Source of the DNA: Streptomyces sp. Tue 6430
Lineage (GTDB): Bacteria > Actinomycetota > Actinomycetes > Streptomycetales > Streptomycetaceae
Assembly: GCA_021568835.1 (NCBI GenBank)
Contig: JAKGSH010000001.1
Span: 310,001-374,000 of the forward strand
Direction: 5' to 3'
DNA: 64,000 bases
A program made the position numbers and the translations under genes. Of this stretch, positions 1 to 10,167 are shown piece by piece. The notes below the pieces were generated by a model. That model ran no database searches, was not told the origin of the DNA, and saw nothing but the letters and a program-made list of their open reading frames with translations. Each line of letters begins with the position of its first letter. The stretch's first letter is position 1.

Positions 1-3000
1 GCCTGGCGCACGGCGTCCGGCTCGCGGAAGTCGACCGAGCGGTAGCGGGCCCGGCCGCCGAGCGCGCCGAGCTCCGCCAGGGTCGCCCTGATCTCCCGCT
101 GGGCGAGCAGGAGTTCGGCGGTCCGGTTGATCTCGGCGGGCTTCGCCCCGCCGCGCGCGGCGAGCACGGCACGCAGCTGCGCCGGGGTGCCGGCGGCCGC
201 GGTGTCCGCGTCCTCCGGGCCCTGTGGCGCGGGCGTGCGGCCGAGGAGTTCCAGACGGCAGCGGGCCGCGCCGGCGAGCGTCGCGGCGAACTGCGCGGTG
301 ATGCCCCGCGCCCCGCCGGCCAGCACCACCACGGCGTCCCGGTCCAGACCCAGCGCGGCGGCCTCGGCCGCGCCGTCCCCGGCCGGCCCGGCGCCCGTGC
401 CGGCGAGGGCGCCGAGCGGCACTTCCACCAGCTCGAACCCGTGCCGTCCGGCCGCCGACCGCATCACGACCGGCACACGGTCCGGGGCGGCGGCCTCCAG
501 CCCCACGGCCTCCGCGACCGCGGCGGGCGAGACGTCGGCGAGTTCGACGACCCGCGCCACCGTCTCCGGGTACTCCCGGGCCACGGTGCGGAACAGACCG
601 CGCAGCCCCGCCGACCGCGCGTCGTCGCCGGCCGGCCGGACGGCCAGCAGCCACCTGGGCCCGCGCGCCAGGGCCTCCTTCAGCACCGGGAACGCGTCCG
701 GCAGCACCGGCGTGCCGTCGTCCGCGAGCGCGCCGAGGTACAGCACCCCGTCCACCGGCCCGTCCCCGTCGTCCGTCAGGTGGTCCCGGCCGCGTACGGC
801 GACCTCGGCGCCCGACGCCGCGAGCGCGGCCGCCACTTCGGGCGCGTCACCGAGGACGAGCCAGCGGGTGCCGGGCAGCAGGACGGCGGGGTCGGGGCCG
901 TCGGGGCGGTCGGGGGTGCCGGCTCCGGCCAGGGGCACCGGGCGCAGGACGTGCCGGCGGGGCGGCTCCCCGGTCACGGCCTCCCCGGTCACGGCCGTCG
1001 CGGGCGCGGACGCCTCGGTCACCGCCTTCGCGGGTGCGGACGTCACAGGCGAGGACGTCACGGGAGCCGGCTCGTCCGGGGGCGCCGCCGTCTCCGGCGC
1101 CGCGGGCGTCCCCAGCCGGGCCGTGAGCCAGCCGGTCACCGCCGCCGCCGTACGCGCCTTCGCCAGCTCCTCCAGCTCCGCGTCGGCCATCGAGGTGAGG
1201 TCCGCGCCGCTCCCGGCGCCCAGCCGCCTGGCCAGTTCACCGGCGATCTCGGCCCGCTTGATGGAGTCGATGCTGAGGTCCGCCTCCAGGTCGAGATCGG
1301 GCTCGATCATGTCGACCGGGTAGCCGGTGCGTTCGCTGATGATCTCCAGCACCAGCCGCTGGACGTCCACGGGCCCGGCGGCCTCCGGCGCGGGCTCGGG
1401 CACCGGCACCGGCACCGGCTCCGGGAGTGCCGCCGCGGCCGGGAGGCCGGGCACCTGTCGCACGGCCGCCGCGGGCGACGGCGTCTGCGGGGGAGGACGG
1501 GCGCGGCGGCCGGGGCGCCGGGCACGCCGCCGAAGTAGGTGAGCAGCACGTCCCGTTGGGCGGCGATCATCTCCCGGCTGGTGCGCAGGAACTCGGCGAC
1601 GAGGGCGTCCCGGTCGGACGGGAGGCCGTGCGAGGGGTCGGTCGTCACAGTCGTCTCCAGGGGGGCCGCGGTGTCCGCGACGCGTCGGGCCGGTGCGAGG
1701 GCACCGGGGAGGAGGGCGCCGGCGGCGGTGCGGACGAGCTGCCCGTCCACCGTCCAGCCGGGGATTCGGGGCGCGGGGCGCGCAGCGCGTCGACGGCGTC
1801 CCGGCCGCGCAGCAGCCGTCCGGTGCGCACCGGCAGCCCCGCGACGGCCAGCCGGGCGAGGGCGTCGAGCCAGCCGCGCAGGCCGCCGCCGGGGCGGGGC
1901 TCGCAGGCGACCGCGGTGTGCGGGCGCTCGCCGAGGATCTGCCCGACCAGCCCGGTCAGCACCGATCCGGGACCGGCCTCGACGAAGACGCGCGCGCCCG
2001 CCTCGTACATCGACTCGATCTGCTCGGCGAAGGAGACGGGGGCGCCGATCTGCGCGGCCAGCTCGGCCCGGACCGCGTCCGCGCCGGCGGCGTACGGGGC
2101 GGCCGTGCGGTTGGACCACACCGGGAACTCGGGGGCGTGCACCGGGTGGGCCGCGAGCACCTCGGCGAAGCGGTCACCGGCGCCGGCCACCAGCGGGCTG
2201 TGGAAGGCGCACGCCACCGGGATCCGCCGGGCGTCGAGACCGGCCCCGCGCAGCAGTCGTACGGCCTCGGCGACCGCGTCGGTCGGACCGGAGACGACCG
2301 TCTGGCGGGGGGAGTTGCGGTTGGCGACGACGACGGTGTCCGGAGCGCCGGCCGCCTTGAGGGCCTGTTCCGTCTCCTCGGCGCCGGCGGTGACCGCGGC
2401 CATGGTCCCCGGGTCCTCCCGGTGGCGCCGAGGATCGCCGCCGCCCGCTCGCCGCTCAACTCCAGCAGCGTCTCGGGGCGAGGGCCCCGGCGGCGCAGAG
2501 GGCGACCAGCTCGCCGTAGCTGTGCCCGGCGGCCATGTCCGGTTCCACGCCGGCGGCCGTGAGCAGGGCGTGCGCGGCGAGCCCGGCGACCCCGAGGGCC
2601 GGTTGCGCCACCCGTGTGTCGGTGAGCGCGGCCCGCTGCCGGTCCCGGGCGGCGTCGTCGAACGCGGCGGGCGGGTACAGCGCGTCGGCGTGCGCCCGCC
2701 CCAGTTCCAGGTGCGGACGCAACTCGGGCAGCGCGACGAACAGTTCGGCGAGCATGCCGGGGCGCTGGCTGCCCTGCCCGGGGAAGAGGAAGGCGACCTT
2801 GCCGCCGTCGGCGTCCCCGGCGCCGGCCAGGTGGATCCCGCGGGGGGCCAGGTGGCTCCCGCGGGCGGCGGGGCCGGTGCCGGCCGGGGCGTCGAGCACG
2901 GCCCGCAGCTTGTCGGTCAGGTCGGCCACGTCGCTCGCCACGACCGCGATCCGCACCGGGTCGGTGCTCGCGTCCGAGCGCCGTGCCGCAGCGAGCGTCA

Positions 3001-6000
3001 GGTCGCGCAGGCGCCACGGGCGGCCGTCCGCCCCGGCGGCCCGCAGCAGCTCCTCGACCGCGTGCCGGGCCGACTTCTCGTCCCGGCCGCGGAACACGAA
3101 CAGCTCGGCCGGCCAGGCGTCCAGTCCCCGCGCCGGCGGCGCCGCGCCGGCGTGGGCGGCCAGCACCACGTGGAAGTTGGTGCCGCCGAAGCCGAACGCG
3201 CTGACCCCGGCCAGGCGTTCACCGGCGGGAGCGGCCCACGGCCGGGCCTCGGTGTGGAAGGCGAACGGGCTGCGGTCCGCGTCCCAGGCCGCGTTGGGCG
3301 CCTTAACGTGCAGCGTCGGCGGCCGGACGCCCGTGTACAGCGCGAGCAGCGCCTTGATCAGGCCGGCCAGCCCGGCCGCACACTTGGTGTGCCCGATCTG
3401 CGACTTGACCGAGCCGATCACACAGCCGCCCGCCTCGGCGCCCGCCTCGCGGAACACCTCGTCCAGGACGGCGAGTTCGGTGCGGTCGCCGACCACCGTG
3501 CCGGTGCCGTGCGCCTCGACGAGACCGACCCGCGCCGGGGAGACGCCCGCGCTCGCGTAGGCCCGCTCCAGCGCGGACCGCTGCCCCTCGGGCGGGGCGC
3601 GGTCAGTCCGAGGGAACGGCCGTCGCTGGAGGAGCCGAGGCCCTTGACGACGCCGTAGATCCGGTCGCCGTCGCGCTCGGCGTCCGCGAGCCGCTTGAGG
3701 ACCACGCAGGCCACGCCCTCGCCGAGGGCGATGCCGTCGGCCGAGCCGTCGAAGGCGCGGGAGCGGCCGGTGGGGGAGAGGGCGTGCACCGAGGAGAACA
3801 GGACGTAGTCGTTGATCCCGTTGTGCAGGTCGGCGCCGCCGCACAGCACGACGTCACTGGTGCCGGCGAGGAGTTCCTTGCAGGCGGCGTCGACCGCGGC
3901 CAGCGAGGAGGCGCAGGCGGCGTCGACGGTGTAGTTGGCGCCGCCGAGGTCGAGCCGGTTGGCGATCCGGCCGGAGATGACGTTGGCGAGCATGCCGGGA
4001 ACGAGTCCTCGGTGAGCCGCGGCAGCTGTTCGTCCAGTCCGCGCGGCACCGTCCCGTAGTAGGAGGGCAGCACGGCCCGCAGGGTGGCCGCGTTGGACAG
4101 GTCGCTGCCGGCCTCCGCGCCGAACACCACCGAGGTGCGGGAACGGTCGAACTCCCGCCCCCGTCGCCGTACCCGGCGTCCTCCAGGGCCGCCGGGCCGC
4201 CTCCAGGGACAGCAGCTGGACCGGCTCGACGTGGCCGAGGGAGGCGGGCGGGATGCCGTAGCGCAGCGGGTCGAAGGGGATCGGCGGCAGGAAGCCGCCC
4301 CACTTCGACGCGGTGGACGTGCCGTGGTGCACCGCCGGGTCCCAGCGGTCGGCCGGGACCTCGCCGACCGCGTCCACGCCGCCCACGACGTTCGCCCAGA
4401 ACGTGGACAGGTCGGGTGCCTGCGGGAACATGCAGGCCATGCCGACGACGGCGATGTCGAGCGGCGCCGGCGCCGCGGGGCGCGGGGCCTCCTCGGTGCC
4501 GAGTTCGGCGGCCCGCCGGGACAGGAACGCGGCCGCTCCCGTCGTCACGGACGCGTGCAGCGCGGCGAGCGTCGTGGTCGCCGAACGCAGCACGGCCACC
4601 TCGCCCGCCATGAACATCCCCTCGGCGAGCTGCCGTTGCTCGCCGACGGGCGCGAGAGCGCCGTCCGCCTCCCGCGTCATCCCCTTGCTGGCGAGGCGCA
4701 GCCGTCCGACGTTGAGCCGCTCCAGCTCCTCCCAGATCCGCCGGTCGGGGACGCCCGCGGCGCGCAGCCGGGCCTCCTCCTCGCGGTAGCCGGCCGCGAA
4801 CGGGCTGGGCACGCAGCGCGTGGCGTGCCCCGGCGCCGACTCCAGCAGGGTGGTGCGGTCGGCGGCCAGCACCTGCCGCTGGAACAGCGGCCGGATCGCC
4901 CCGTGCGCCACCGCCTCCTCGGTGAACAGGTACGCCGTGCCCATCAGGACGCCGACGGCCGCCCCGCGCGCGGTCAGCGGCGCGGCGAGCGCGGCGACCA
5001 TCGCGGCCGACCGCTCGTCGTGCACCCCGCCCGCGAAGAACACCTCGAGGTCACCGGCGTCGCCGCCCTCCTCCACGTGGTCCTCCAGGACGGCGAGTTG
5101 CGCCTCCCACAGCGGGAAAGCCGCCCGCGGCCCGACGTGCCCGCCGCACTCCGAGCCCTCGAACACGAACCGGCGCGCACCGGCCCGGAGGAACTGCCGC
5201 AGCAACCCCGGCGACGGCACGTGCAGGAAGGTCCGGATCCCGTCCCGCTCCAGCGCCTGCGCCTGCGCGGGCCGCCCGCCCGCGATGATCGCGTGCGTCG
5301 GCCGCACCTCCCGCACGGCCTCCAGCTGCGCGGCCCGTACGTCCTCCGGCGCGAAGCCGAGCACGCCGACCCCCCAGGGCCGGCCGGCCACCGCGTCCCG
5401 CGTCTCCGTCAGCATCGCCCGCGTCCGCTCGCCGTCGGCCAGCGCCAGCGCCAGGAACGGCAGCGCCCCGTCCGCGGCGACCGCCGCCGCGAACCCCGCC
5501 TCGTCGCTGACCCGCGTCATCGGCCCCTGGGCGACCGGCAGCCGGGTGCCCAGCGCGCGGCTCATCGGCGACCCTTCCGCCGGCGCCCGTACGGTCTCCT
5601 CGTCGCCCACGGCGTCGCCCACGGCGTCGCCCACGGCGTCGCGCACCGCGTCCCGCAGCGCCCGCACCGTCCGCCGCGCGTCCCCCCAGCGGTCGGCGAA
5701 CCGGGCGGCGAGGAAGCCGTCCTGGCCCACCGGCAGCAGCCGGGTGCGCGGGTCCCGCCCGCCGAGCAGGGCCGAGACCTCCTCGGGGCCGGCGTCCGCG
5801 GGAGGGGCGGGGCGTCGGGGCCGCGGCGCAGCAGCACCCGGTGACCGGCGACGACGACGGTCTCCGAGCCGTCCAGGGGGCGCAGGGCGGCGGCCGTCGC
5901 CTCGGGCAACGAGGATTCGGCCAGCAGCGCGAGCTGTCCGTCGAGGACGACCCCGGCCGCCCCGCCGGCCACCGCGGCGGCGGCCGTGCGCGGACCGATG

Positions 6001-6485
6001 CCACCGCAGGCCCACACCGGCAGGTCCGGCTCCGGTGCGGAGAGCAGCTGTTGGAGCAGCACGAAGGTGCTCAGCGTGCCGGTCCGGCCGCCGCACTCGC
6101 CGCCCCGCGCGATCAGACCGTGCGCGCCGGCACGGGCGGCCTGCCGGGCGCCCGGCAGGTCGGTGACCTCGACGAGGACCCGGTGCCGGGCGACGAGTTC
6201 GCCGAGCGGCCAGGCCGAGCCGGCGGCCAGCACCACCGTGTGCGGGCCGTCGGTTCCGAGGTCGGCGGGGGACAGCCGGCAGCGGGGACCGACCCTGACC
6301 CCGAAGCCGCCCGGCGCCGCGCGCCGCAACCGGCCCAGGGCCTCGCGCGATCTTCGGCCGCCGTCCCCGAGATCGAGCACGCCGAGCCCGCCGGCCCCGA
6401 CGATCGCGAGGGCGAGCCCGGCATCGGGTTCGCCGAACGGAGTGATGCCGATGATCATGTCCTCGGAGCGCACAGCGAACGTCAT
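1..6485 (-). CDS. PUFA-synthase-like (PfaA/PfaD-type) iterative type I polyketide synthase, 3' end off the left edge
   Basis: Joined across frames, the product reads as two nitronate-monooxygenase/PfaD-like TIM-barrel domains (the second begins near GTRLPVAQGPMTRVSD), a ketosynthase, an acyltransferase, an acyl carrier protein and a ketoreductase. KS shows the Cys site (VDAACASS), the His motif EAHGTGT and GHTKCAAG. AT shows GQGSQ and GHSYGE. ACP shows LSIDSIKRAEI, the form usual in PUFA synthases. KR shows GGARGIT. All catalytic motifs are therefore present. The reading frame slips near 5820, 4200, 4150, 4005, 3600, 2485, 2420, 1765 and 1495, each repaired by adding one base, usually to a C or G run. 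Start ATG at 6485 has GGAGA five bases upstream. It probably makes a reduced polyene or fatty-acid-like chain; partner genes would lie to the left. Product unknown. Confidence 0.85.
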
Positions 6486-7159
6486 CGATTCTCCGAATCA
6501 AGGTGAAACTGCACGGTGGGGGTTTCGGGACAGCAAAGGCGTGCACCGGTATCCCGGCGGGAAAGATCACCGCGGAAGGCCGTGAAAAGCGCTTGTTCGA
6601 AGCGCGTCGAAAGTTAGTGGCCTTATTACTCGCCAGTCAACGTTTGAACGACCGCTCGGTTTGCTGCCGCATCGATTCGGTCACGCTCGCGGAAAAGGCC
6701 ATGGTGGGGGAAAACGGATCTATCGCTTTTCTCGCCGACCCCGTTCATTCGTTCCACACATTGTTGAAACATGCGCGGGCGACGGAAATAGGTTCCTTTA
6801 ACGTGCATGTCCGGAAAGCGGGGCCGCGTGGTCCGCCCGGACGTGGCCCGCGGGGAAAATCCACGTGTCGCGGTCGAGTGACCGGGAAGGGGCCGGATCC
6901 ACCCGTCCCGGCGCCGCGGCCTCCGGGGGTGCCCTCCTGCGCCGCGCCCTCCGGCATCCTTCGACGCCGCACCTTCCGGGGCGCGTCCTCCGGTGGCGTG
7001 CCGTTCGGTGCGGCGCGCGGCACGCGGCGTGCGACCGTTCGGCTGTGGCTGTGGCTGTGGCTGTGGCTGTGGCTGTGGCTGCGGCTGTGGCTGTGGCACC
7101 GGTGCGTGTGCGGTACTGTTTACCTGCGCGTTCCCGCCGTTCACCGGTGTGGGGCGCGA
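6486..7159. other. Gene-free stretch between the polyketide synthase and tRNA-Pro
   Basis: No open frame here has credible codon use or similarity. About 6570-6800 is clearly less GC-rich than the rest of the window and probably holds the promoter region of the leftward synthase. 7041-7094 is a hexamer array. Confidence 0.5.
7041..7094. repeat. Hexanucleotide tandem repeat (GGCTGT)n
   Basis: Nine consecutive hexamers, eight GGCTGT and one GGCTGC (seventh), about 65 bases upstream of the tRNA. Any frame gives only dipeptide repeats, so I do not regard it as coding. Confidence 0.9.
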
Positions 7160-7236
<77 letters not shown>

Positions 7237-7382
7237 GCACGATGTGGTCGGAGGCCGTCTTCTCGGACGAGGAGGCGGCCTCCGTCGCGCCCGGGATCCT
7301 TCGCGGCGGCCCCCGGCGGCGGTCGCCGTCGCGGACGGCAAATCGTTGGACAGCCCCCGGACGCCGGACCATCGTGGGGTCC

Positions 7383-8138
7383 ATGGATCAGGAGCAGATC
7401 TGGGACGCCGACGCCGCGGGCCGCTACGACACTCCCGGCACCGGCATGTTCGCCCCCGAGGTCCTCGGGCCGACCGTCGACCGGCTCGCCGAACTCGCCT
7501 CCGGAGGAAGGGCGTTGGAGTTCGCGATCGGGACCGGGCGGGTGGCGGTGCCGCTCGCCGCGCGGGGTGTGCCCGTCACCGGCGTGGAGCTGTCCCGCCC
7601 GATGATCGGACAACTGCGCGCCAAGGCCGACGAGTCGGCGATCCCGGTGGTCGTCGGAGACATGGCGACGGCCCGCGCGCCGGGGGAGTACACGCTGGTC
7701 TACCTCGTGTACAACACGATCTCCAACCTCCTCACCCAGGCCGAGCAGGTCGCGTGCTTCCGCAACGCCGCCCGCCACCTGGGGCCCGGCGGGCGGTTCG
7801 TCGTCGAGCTGTGGGTGCCCGAACTGCGCAGGCTCCCGCCGGGGCAGGAGGCGACCGTCTGGCACGCCGAACCCGGTTACATCGGCCTGGACACCTACGA
7901 CGTCCTGCGCCAGCACGTCGTCTCCCACCACTTCAGGTTCGACGACAGCGGCCGGCAGGCCCGGCTGGACCGCAGCCCGCACCGTTACGTCTGGCCCGCC
8001 GAACTCGACCTCATGGCCCAGCTGGCCGGCTTCGGGCTGGAGTCGCGGCACGCGGACTGGGCCGGCTCCGAGTTCACCGCCGCGTCCCGGTCCCACGTGT
8101 CGGTGTACCGGCTGCCGGACCCCGCGTCCGCGGAGTGA
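7383..8138 (+). CDS. Class I SAM-dependent methyltransferase
   Basis: 251 residues in one intact frame. The SAM-binding motif I is ALEFAIGTGRVAVPLA near residue 43, with the acidic end of strand 2 at GVELS and a motif II-like VYLVYNTISNL. This matches the Methyltransf_25 type of small Rossmann methyltransferase. Substrate cannot be told. The open frame extends further 5', but the ATG at 7383 starts the recognisable protein (MDQEQIWDADAAGRYD), and anything earlier would overlap the tRNA. It is a single-gene unit; the next 250 bases are repeats. Confidence 0.85.
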   Translation: MDQEQIWDADAAGRYDTPGTGMFAPEVLGPTVDRLAELASGGRALEFAIGTGRVAVPLAARGVPVTGVELSRPMIGQLRAKADESAIPVVVGDMATARAPGEYTLVYLVYNTISNLLTQAEQVACFRNAARHLGPGGRFVVELWVPELRRLPPGQEATVWHAEPGYIGLDTYDVLRQHVVSHHFRFDDSGRQARLDRSPHRYVWPAELDLMAQLAGFGLESRHADWAGSEFTAASRSHVSVYRLPDPASAE

Positions 8139-8261
8139 ACGGCCGGGTGGTCCCGGCGCGAACGGCCGGGCGGCTCCGGCGCGAACGGTTGCGCGGACCC
8201 TCGGTGTGAACGGTTGCGCGGACCCTCGGTGTGAAGGGTTGCGCGCACCCCGGCGCGGACC
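8138..8261. repeat. Degenerate 23-25 bp tandem repeat, five units
   Basis: Five head-to-tail units starting GAACGG or GAAGGG follow the methyltransferase stop codon. Units 3 and 4 are identical (GAACGGTTGCGCGGACCCTC plus GGTGT). Units 1, 2 and 5 are diverged in the second half. The array lies between the methyltransferase and the promoter region of the sulfur cluster. Confidence 0.8.
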
Positions 8262-8387
8262 CCGGGCCGGCCCCGGCGCGGTCCCTCTTCACGGACTCCC
8301 CCGACCCATCTCGTGGACGCCCCCTTGACGGCGGCCGGAAGCGGCTCGACACTCGGACCGGGAATCCTAGTGAAAAGGTAGGGAAAC

Positions 8388-8504
8388 ATGGGGCGAGAGC
8401 CGGCCGCCGGCCGCACGAGCCGCACGCTCCTGTCGTCCCCCCTTCTCACCTCCCGCCGCCACATCGACCTGCTGCGCGTCTGCAGCGCGATGCGCCAGGG
8501 CTGA
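8388..8504 (+). CDS. Leader peptide of the actinobacterial cysteine/sulfur-attenuation type
   Basis: 38-residue ORF with start ATG behind AGGTAGGG. It contains the core RRHIDLLRVCSAMR, which matches the Streptomyces putative leader peptides (R-H-[VI]-D-L-x-R-V-x-S-A) found upstream of sulfur-assimilation genes and functionally related to the cysteine-responsive attenuation peptides of mycobacteria. The Cys is at residue 32. It ends 143 bases before the GST-like gene and lies in its probable leader transcript. Ribosome stalling at Cys would tie expression to cysteine supply; this role is inferred from the family. Confidence 0.8.
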   Translation: MGREPAAGRTSRTLLSSPLLTSRRHIDLLRVCSAMRQG

Positions 8505-8647
8505 ACCGGCCCCTTCCCCCGCGCGCCGCCCCTTCGGCGGTGTCCCCGCGGCACCGTCCCTCCACGGCGTGCGCGGGACCCGGGCCGCGCCCTCCCGTCC
8601 GACGCCGCCGCCGCGCGTCCGCCACGCACCCGCCCCAGGGGAGAGCC

Positions 8648-9587
8648 ATGTCCGTCACACCGCCGACCGTCCACCCGCCCGTCCGGCCCGCCCCCGCCTT
8701 CCGGGGCCGCATCGGCCACGACGCGCGCAGCGGCCACTACGCCGTGCCGCGCCGCTACCGGCTCCACCTCTCGCCGGCCGACCCCGCCGGCCTGCGCATC
8801 GCGGTCGTCCACAGCCTGCTCGGCCTGGACCGCGCCTGTCCCGTGACCCTCCTGCCCGCCGTCCCGGACTGTCCGGACGGCGGTCACGCGCAACTGCGCC
8901 CGCTGTACGACGCCAGTGCCCACCACTACACCGGACCCGCCCTCGCGCCGGTCCTCAGCGACGACTGGTCCGGGCGGATCGTCTCCACCCACGCCCCCGA
9001 CATCACCCGCGACCTCGCCCGGCACTTCGGTGGTGGCGGCACCTCGCTGTACCCGTGCGGCAGGGAGTCGGAGATCGAGGCCGTCGAGCGGATGTGCGCC
9101 CTGGGGATCGAGGACGCCGCACAGCGCGCCGGAACGGCCGGTACGGGCGAGACCGTTGCCGGAGCGTCCGGTGCGGGAACGGCCGTTGCCGGAGCGGCGG
9201 GGGCCACCGCGGCCCTCGACACGCTGCTCGGCACGCTCGGCGTCCTCGAGCAGGGGCTCAGTGCCTCCCCCTACCTGCTGGGTGAACAGATCTGTGCGGC
9301 GGACGTCGAGTTGTGGGTGGCGCTGGTCCAGCTCGACACCGTGCACCGTCATCACCTCGACGCGGACGCCGTACGCCGCGTCGCCGGGCACCCCGAACTG
9401 TGGGCCTACGCCCGCCGCCTCGCCGCGCACCCCGCCTTCGGCGGCCGGCTCGACCTCGACGGGCCGCCCGCCGCCACCGTGCCCGCTGCCGGGCCTGGAG
9501 GCCGCCGGTTCGGCCGTCCAGATCCTGGACTGGGACGCCCACGCCGCTCCCGCCGCGGGCGCGAAGGCACAGGTGGACAAGGTCTGA
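8648..9587 (+). CDS. Glutathione S-transferase-like (Xi-class/glutathionyl-hydroquinone reductase family) protein
   Basis: Start ATG behind AGGGGAGAGCC. The N-terminal thioredoxin-like part runs from about residue 38 (YRLHLSPADPAGLRIAVVHS), followed by LLGLDRACPVTLLPAVPD and an all-helical C-terminal GST domain with SPYLLGEQICAADVELW. Two single-base losses near 9462 and 9490 hide the normal C-terminus (GLEAAGSAVQILDWDAH). Xi-class enzymes carry CPWA after the first strand; here the aligned position reads ADPAG, so the usual nucleophilic Cys appears to be Asp. Streptomyces use mycothiol, so the thiol cofactor is uncertain. Position in a sulfur cluster suggests release of sulfur from thioethers or conjugates. 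Confidence 0.75.
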
Positions 9588-9610
9588 ACCGGTCCACCAG
9601 CCGGACGGCG

Positions 9611-9640
9611 TTGACATTCGTCCGGGCAACTGTCTTACTT
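9611..9640 (+). promoter_or_regulatory. Sigma-70-type promoter of the sulfur importer operon
   Basis: TTGACA at 9611-9616, 18 bases, then TTACTT at 9635-9640 (TACTTA one base on is an alternative). Transcription would start within a few bases of the riboswitch 5' end at 9653. Confidence 0.65.
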
Positions 9641-9652
9641 ACGGCCCAGAAC

Positions 9653-9775
9653 GGTCATGAGCGTCAGCGACAAGCCCTGGCTTGCTGACCGGCAACCCTC
9701 GCTCGGCGGTGGGTGCCCCAGGTGACGACCGGACCGGACGACGTTTCGGCAGACGTTTCGGTAAGCGCGAGGGCC
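9653..9775 (+). ncRNA. SAM-IV-like S-adenosylmethionine riboswitch
   Basis: The segment begins GGTCATGAGCGTCAGC and continues with the strongly conserved CTTGCTGACCGGCAACCCTC, then GGTGCCCCAGGTGACGACC. This is the arrangement of the SAM-I/SAM-IV clan, closest to the actinobacterial SAM-IV form. P1 pairs GGTC (9653-9656) with GACC (9727-9730); P2 pairs CAAGCC with GGCTTG. The tail with GGTAAGCGCGAGGGCC fits the extra 3' elements of SAM-IV. It sits between a good promoter and the importer genes. Expected effect: lower expression when SAM is plentiful. Confidence 0.85.
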
Positions 9776-9804
9776 CACGGGGCCGGACGGTGACGGTGAC
9801 GGAC

Positions 9805-9954
9805 ATGAACGCAGCTCTTCGGACGGCGCCCCGCCGTCTCCGGGGCCGCGTACGGCCGTACCCCGAGGTCCTCGTCGCCGACCGCGCCGTCGATCTCCTG
9901 CGCGTGAACAGCGCACTGTGTACCGCACCGGGCCGTGCCCGCTGCCGGGGCTGA
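9805..9954 (+). CDS. Second cysteine-type leader peptide, between the riboswitch and the importer genes
   Basis: 49-residue ORF containing RAVDLLRVNSALC, the same D-L-L-R-V-x-S-A-x-C core as the peptide at 8388. It starts about 30 bases after the riboswitch and ends 213 bases before the permease gene, in the same transcript. It would let cysteine supply act on top of SAM. The alternative is chance, which the repeat of the core motif in the same cluster makes unlikely. Confidence 0.75.
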   Translation: MNAALRTAPRRLRGRVRPYPEVLVADRAVDLLRVNSALCTAPGRARCRG

Positions 9955-9992
9955 ACCTCACACCCTTCGCCCCGCCACCGCGTTCCTGACGA

Positions 9993-10010
9993 ACACCGCC
10001 CGAGCGGTGT
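9993..10010 (+). promoter_or_regulatory. Small hairpin in the leader region of the importer operon
   Basis: ACACCGC and GCGGTGT flank a 4-base loop, 39 bases after the second leader peptide. There is no U-tract, so if it acts in attenuation it would need Rho or would mask translation. Confidence 0.3.
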
Positions 10011-10167
10011 GCCGTTGTCCGCCCTGCCCCGCCCCCGGTTCCGCGTACGCATCCGTGCGCCGTGCGCGCCAGCTCGTCCCCGAGCGGTCCCCGCCGCCCG
10101 ACGTGCCGTCGCAGCCGCGCACGCCTGCCGCGATCCGGGGTGCCCCGACTCCCGCCGGAGCCCCCTC

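Noticed and set aside
1427..3658. 743-residue open frame on the plus strand
   Set aside because: It is antisense to the polyketide synthase, whose KS/AT motifs are unmistakable on the other strand. High GC creates long empty frames.
7041..7094. Possible CRISPR or regulatory array in the GGCTGT repeats
   Set aside because: No spacers; a simple hexamer array. No CRISPR array or cas gene was seen anywhere in the window.
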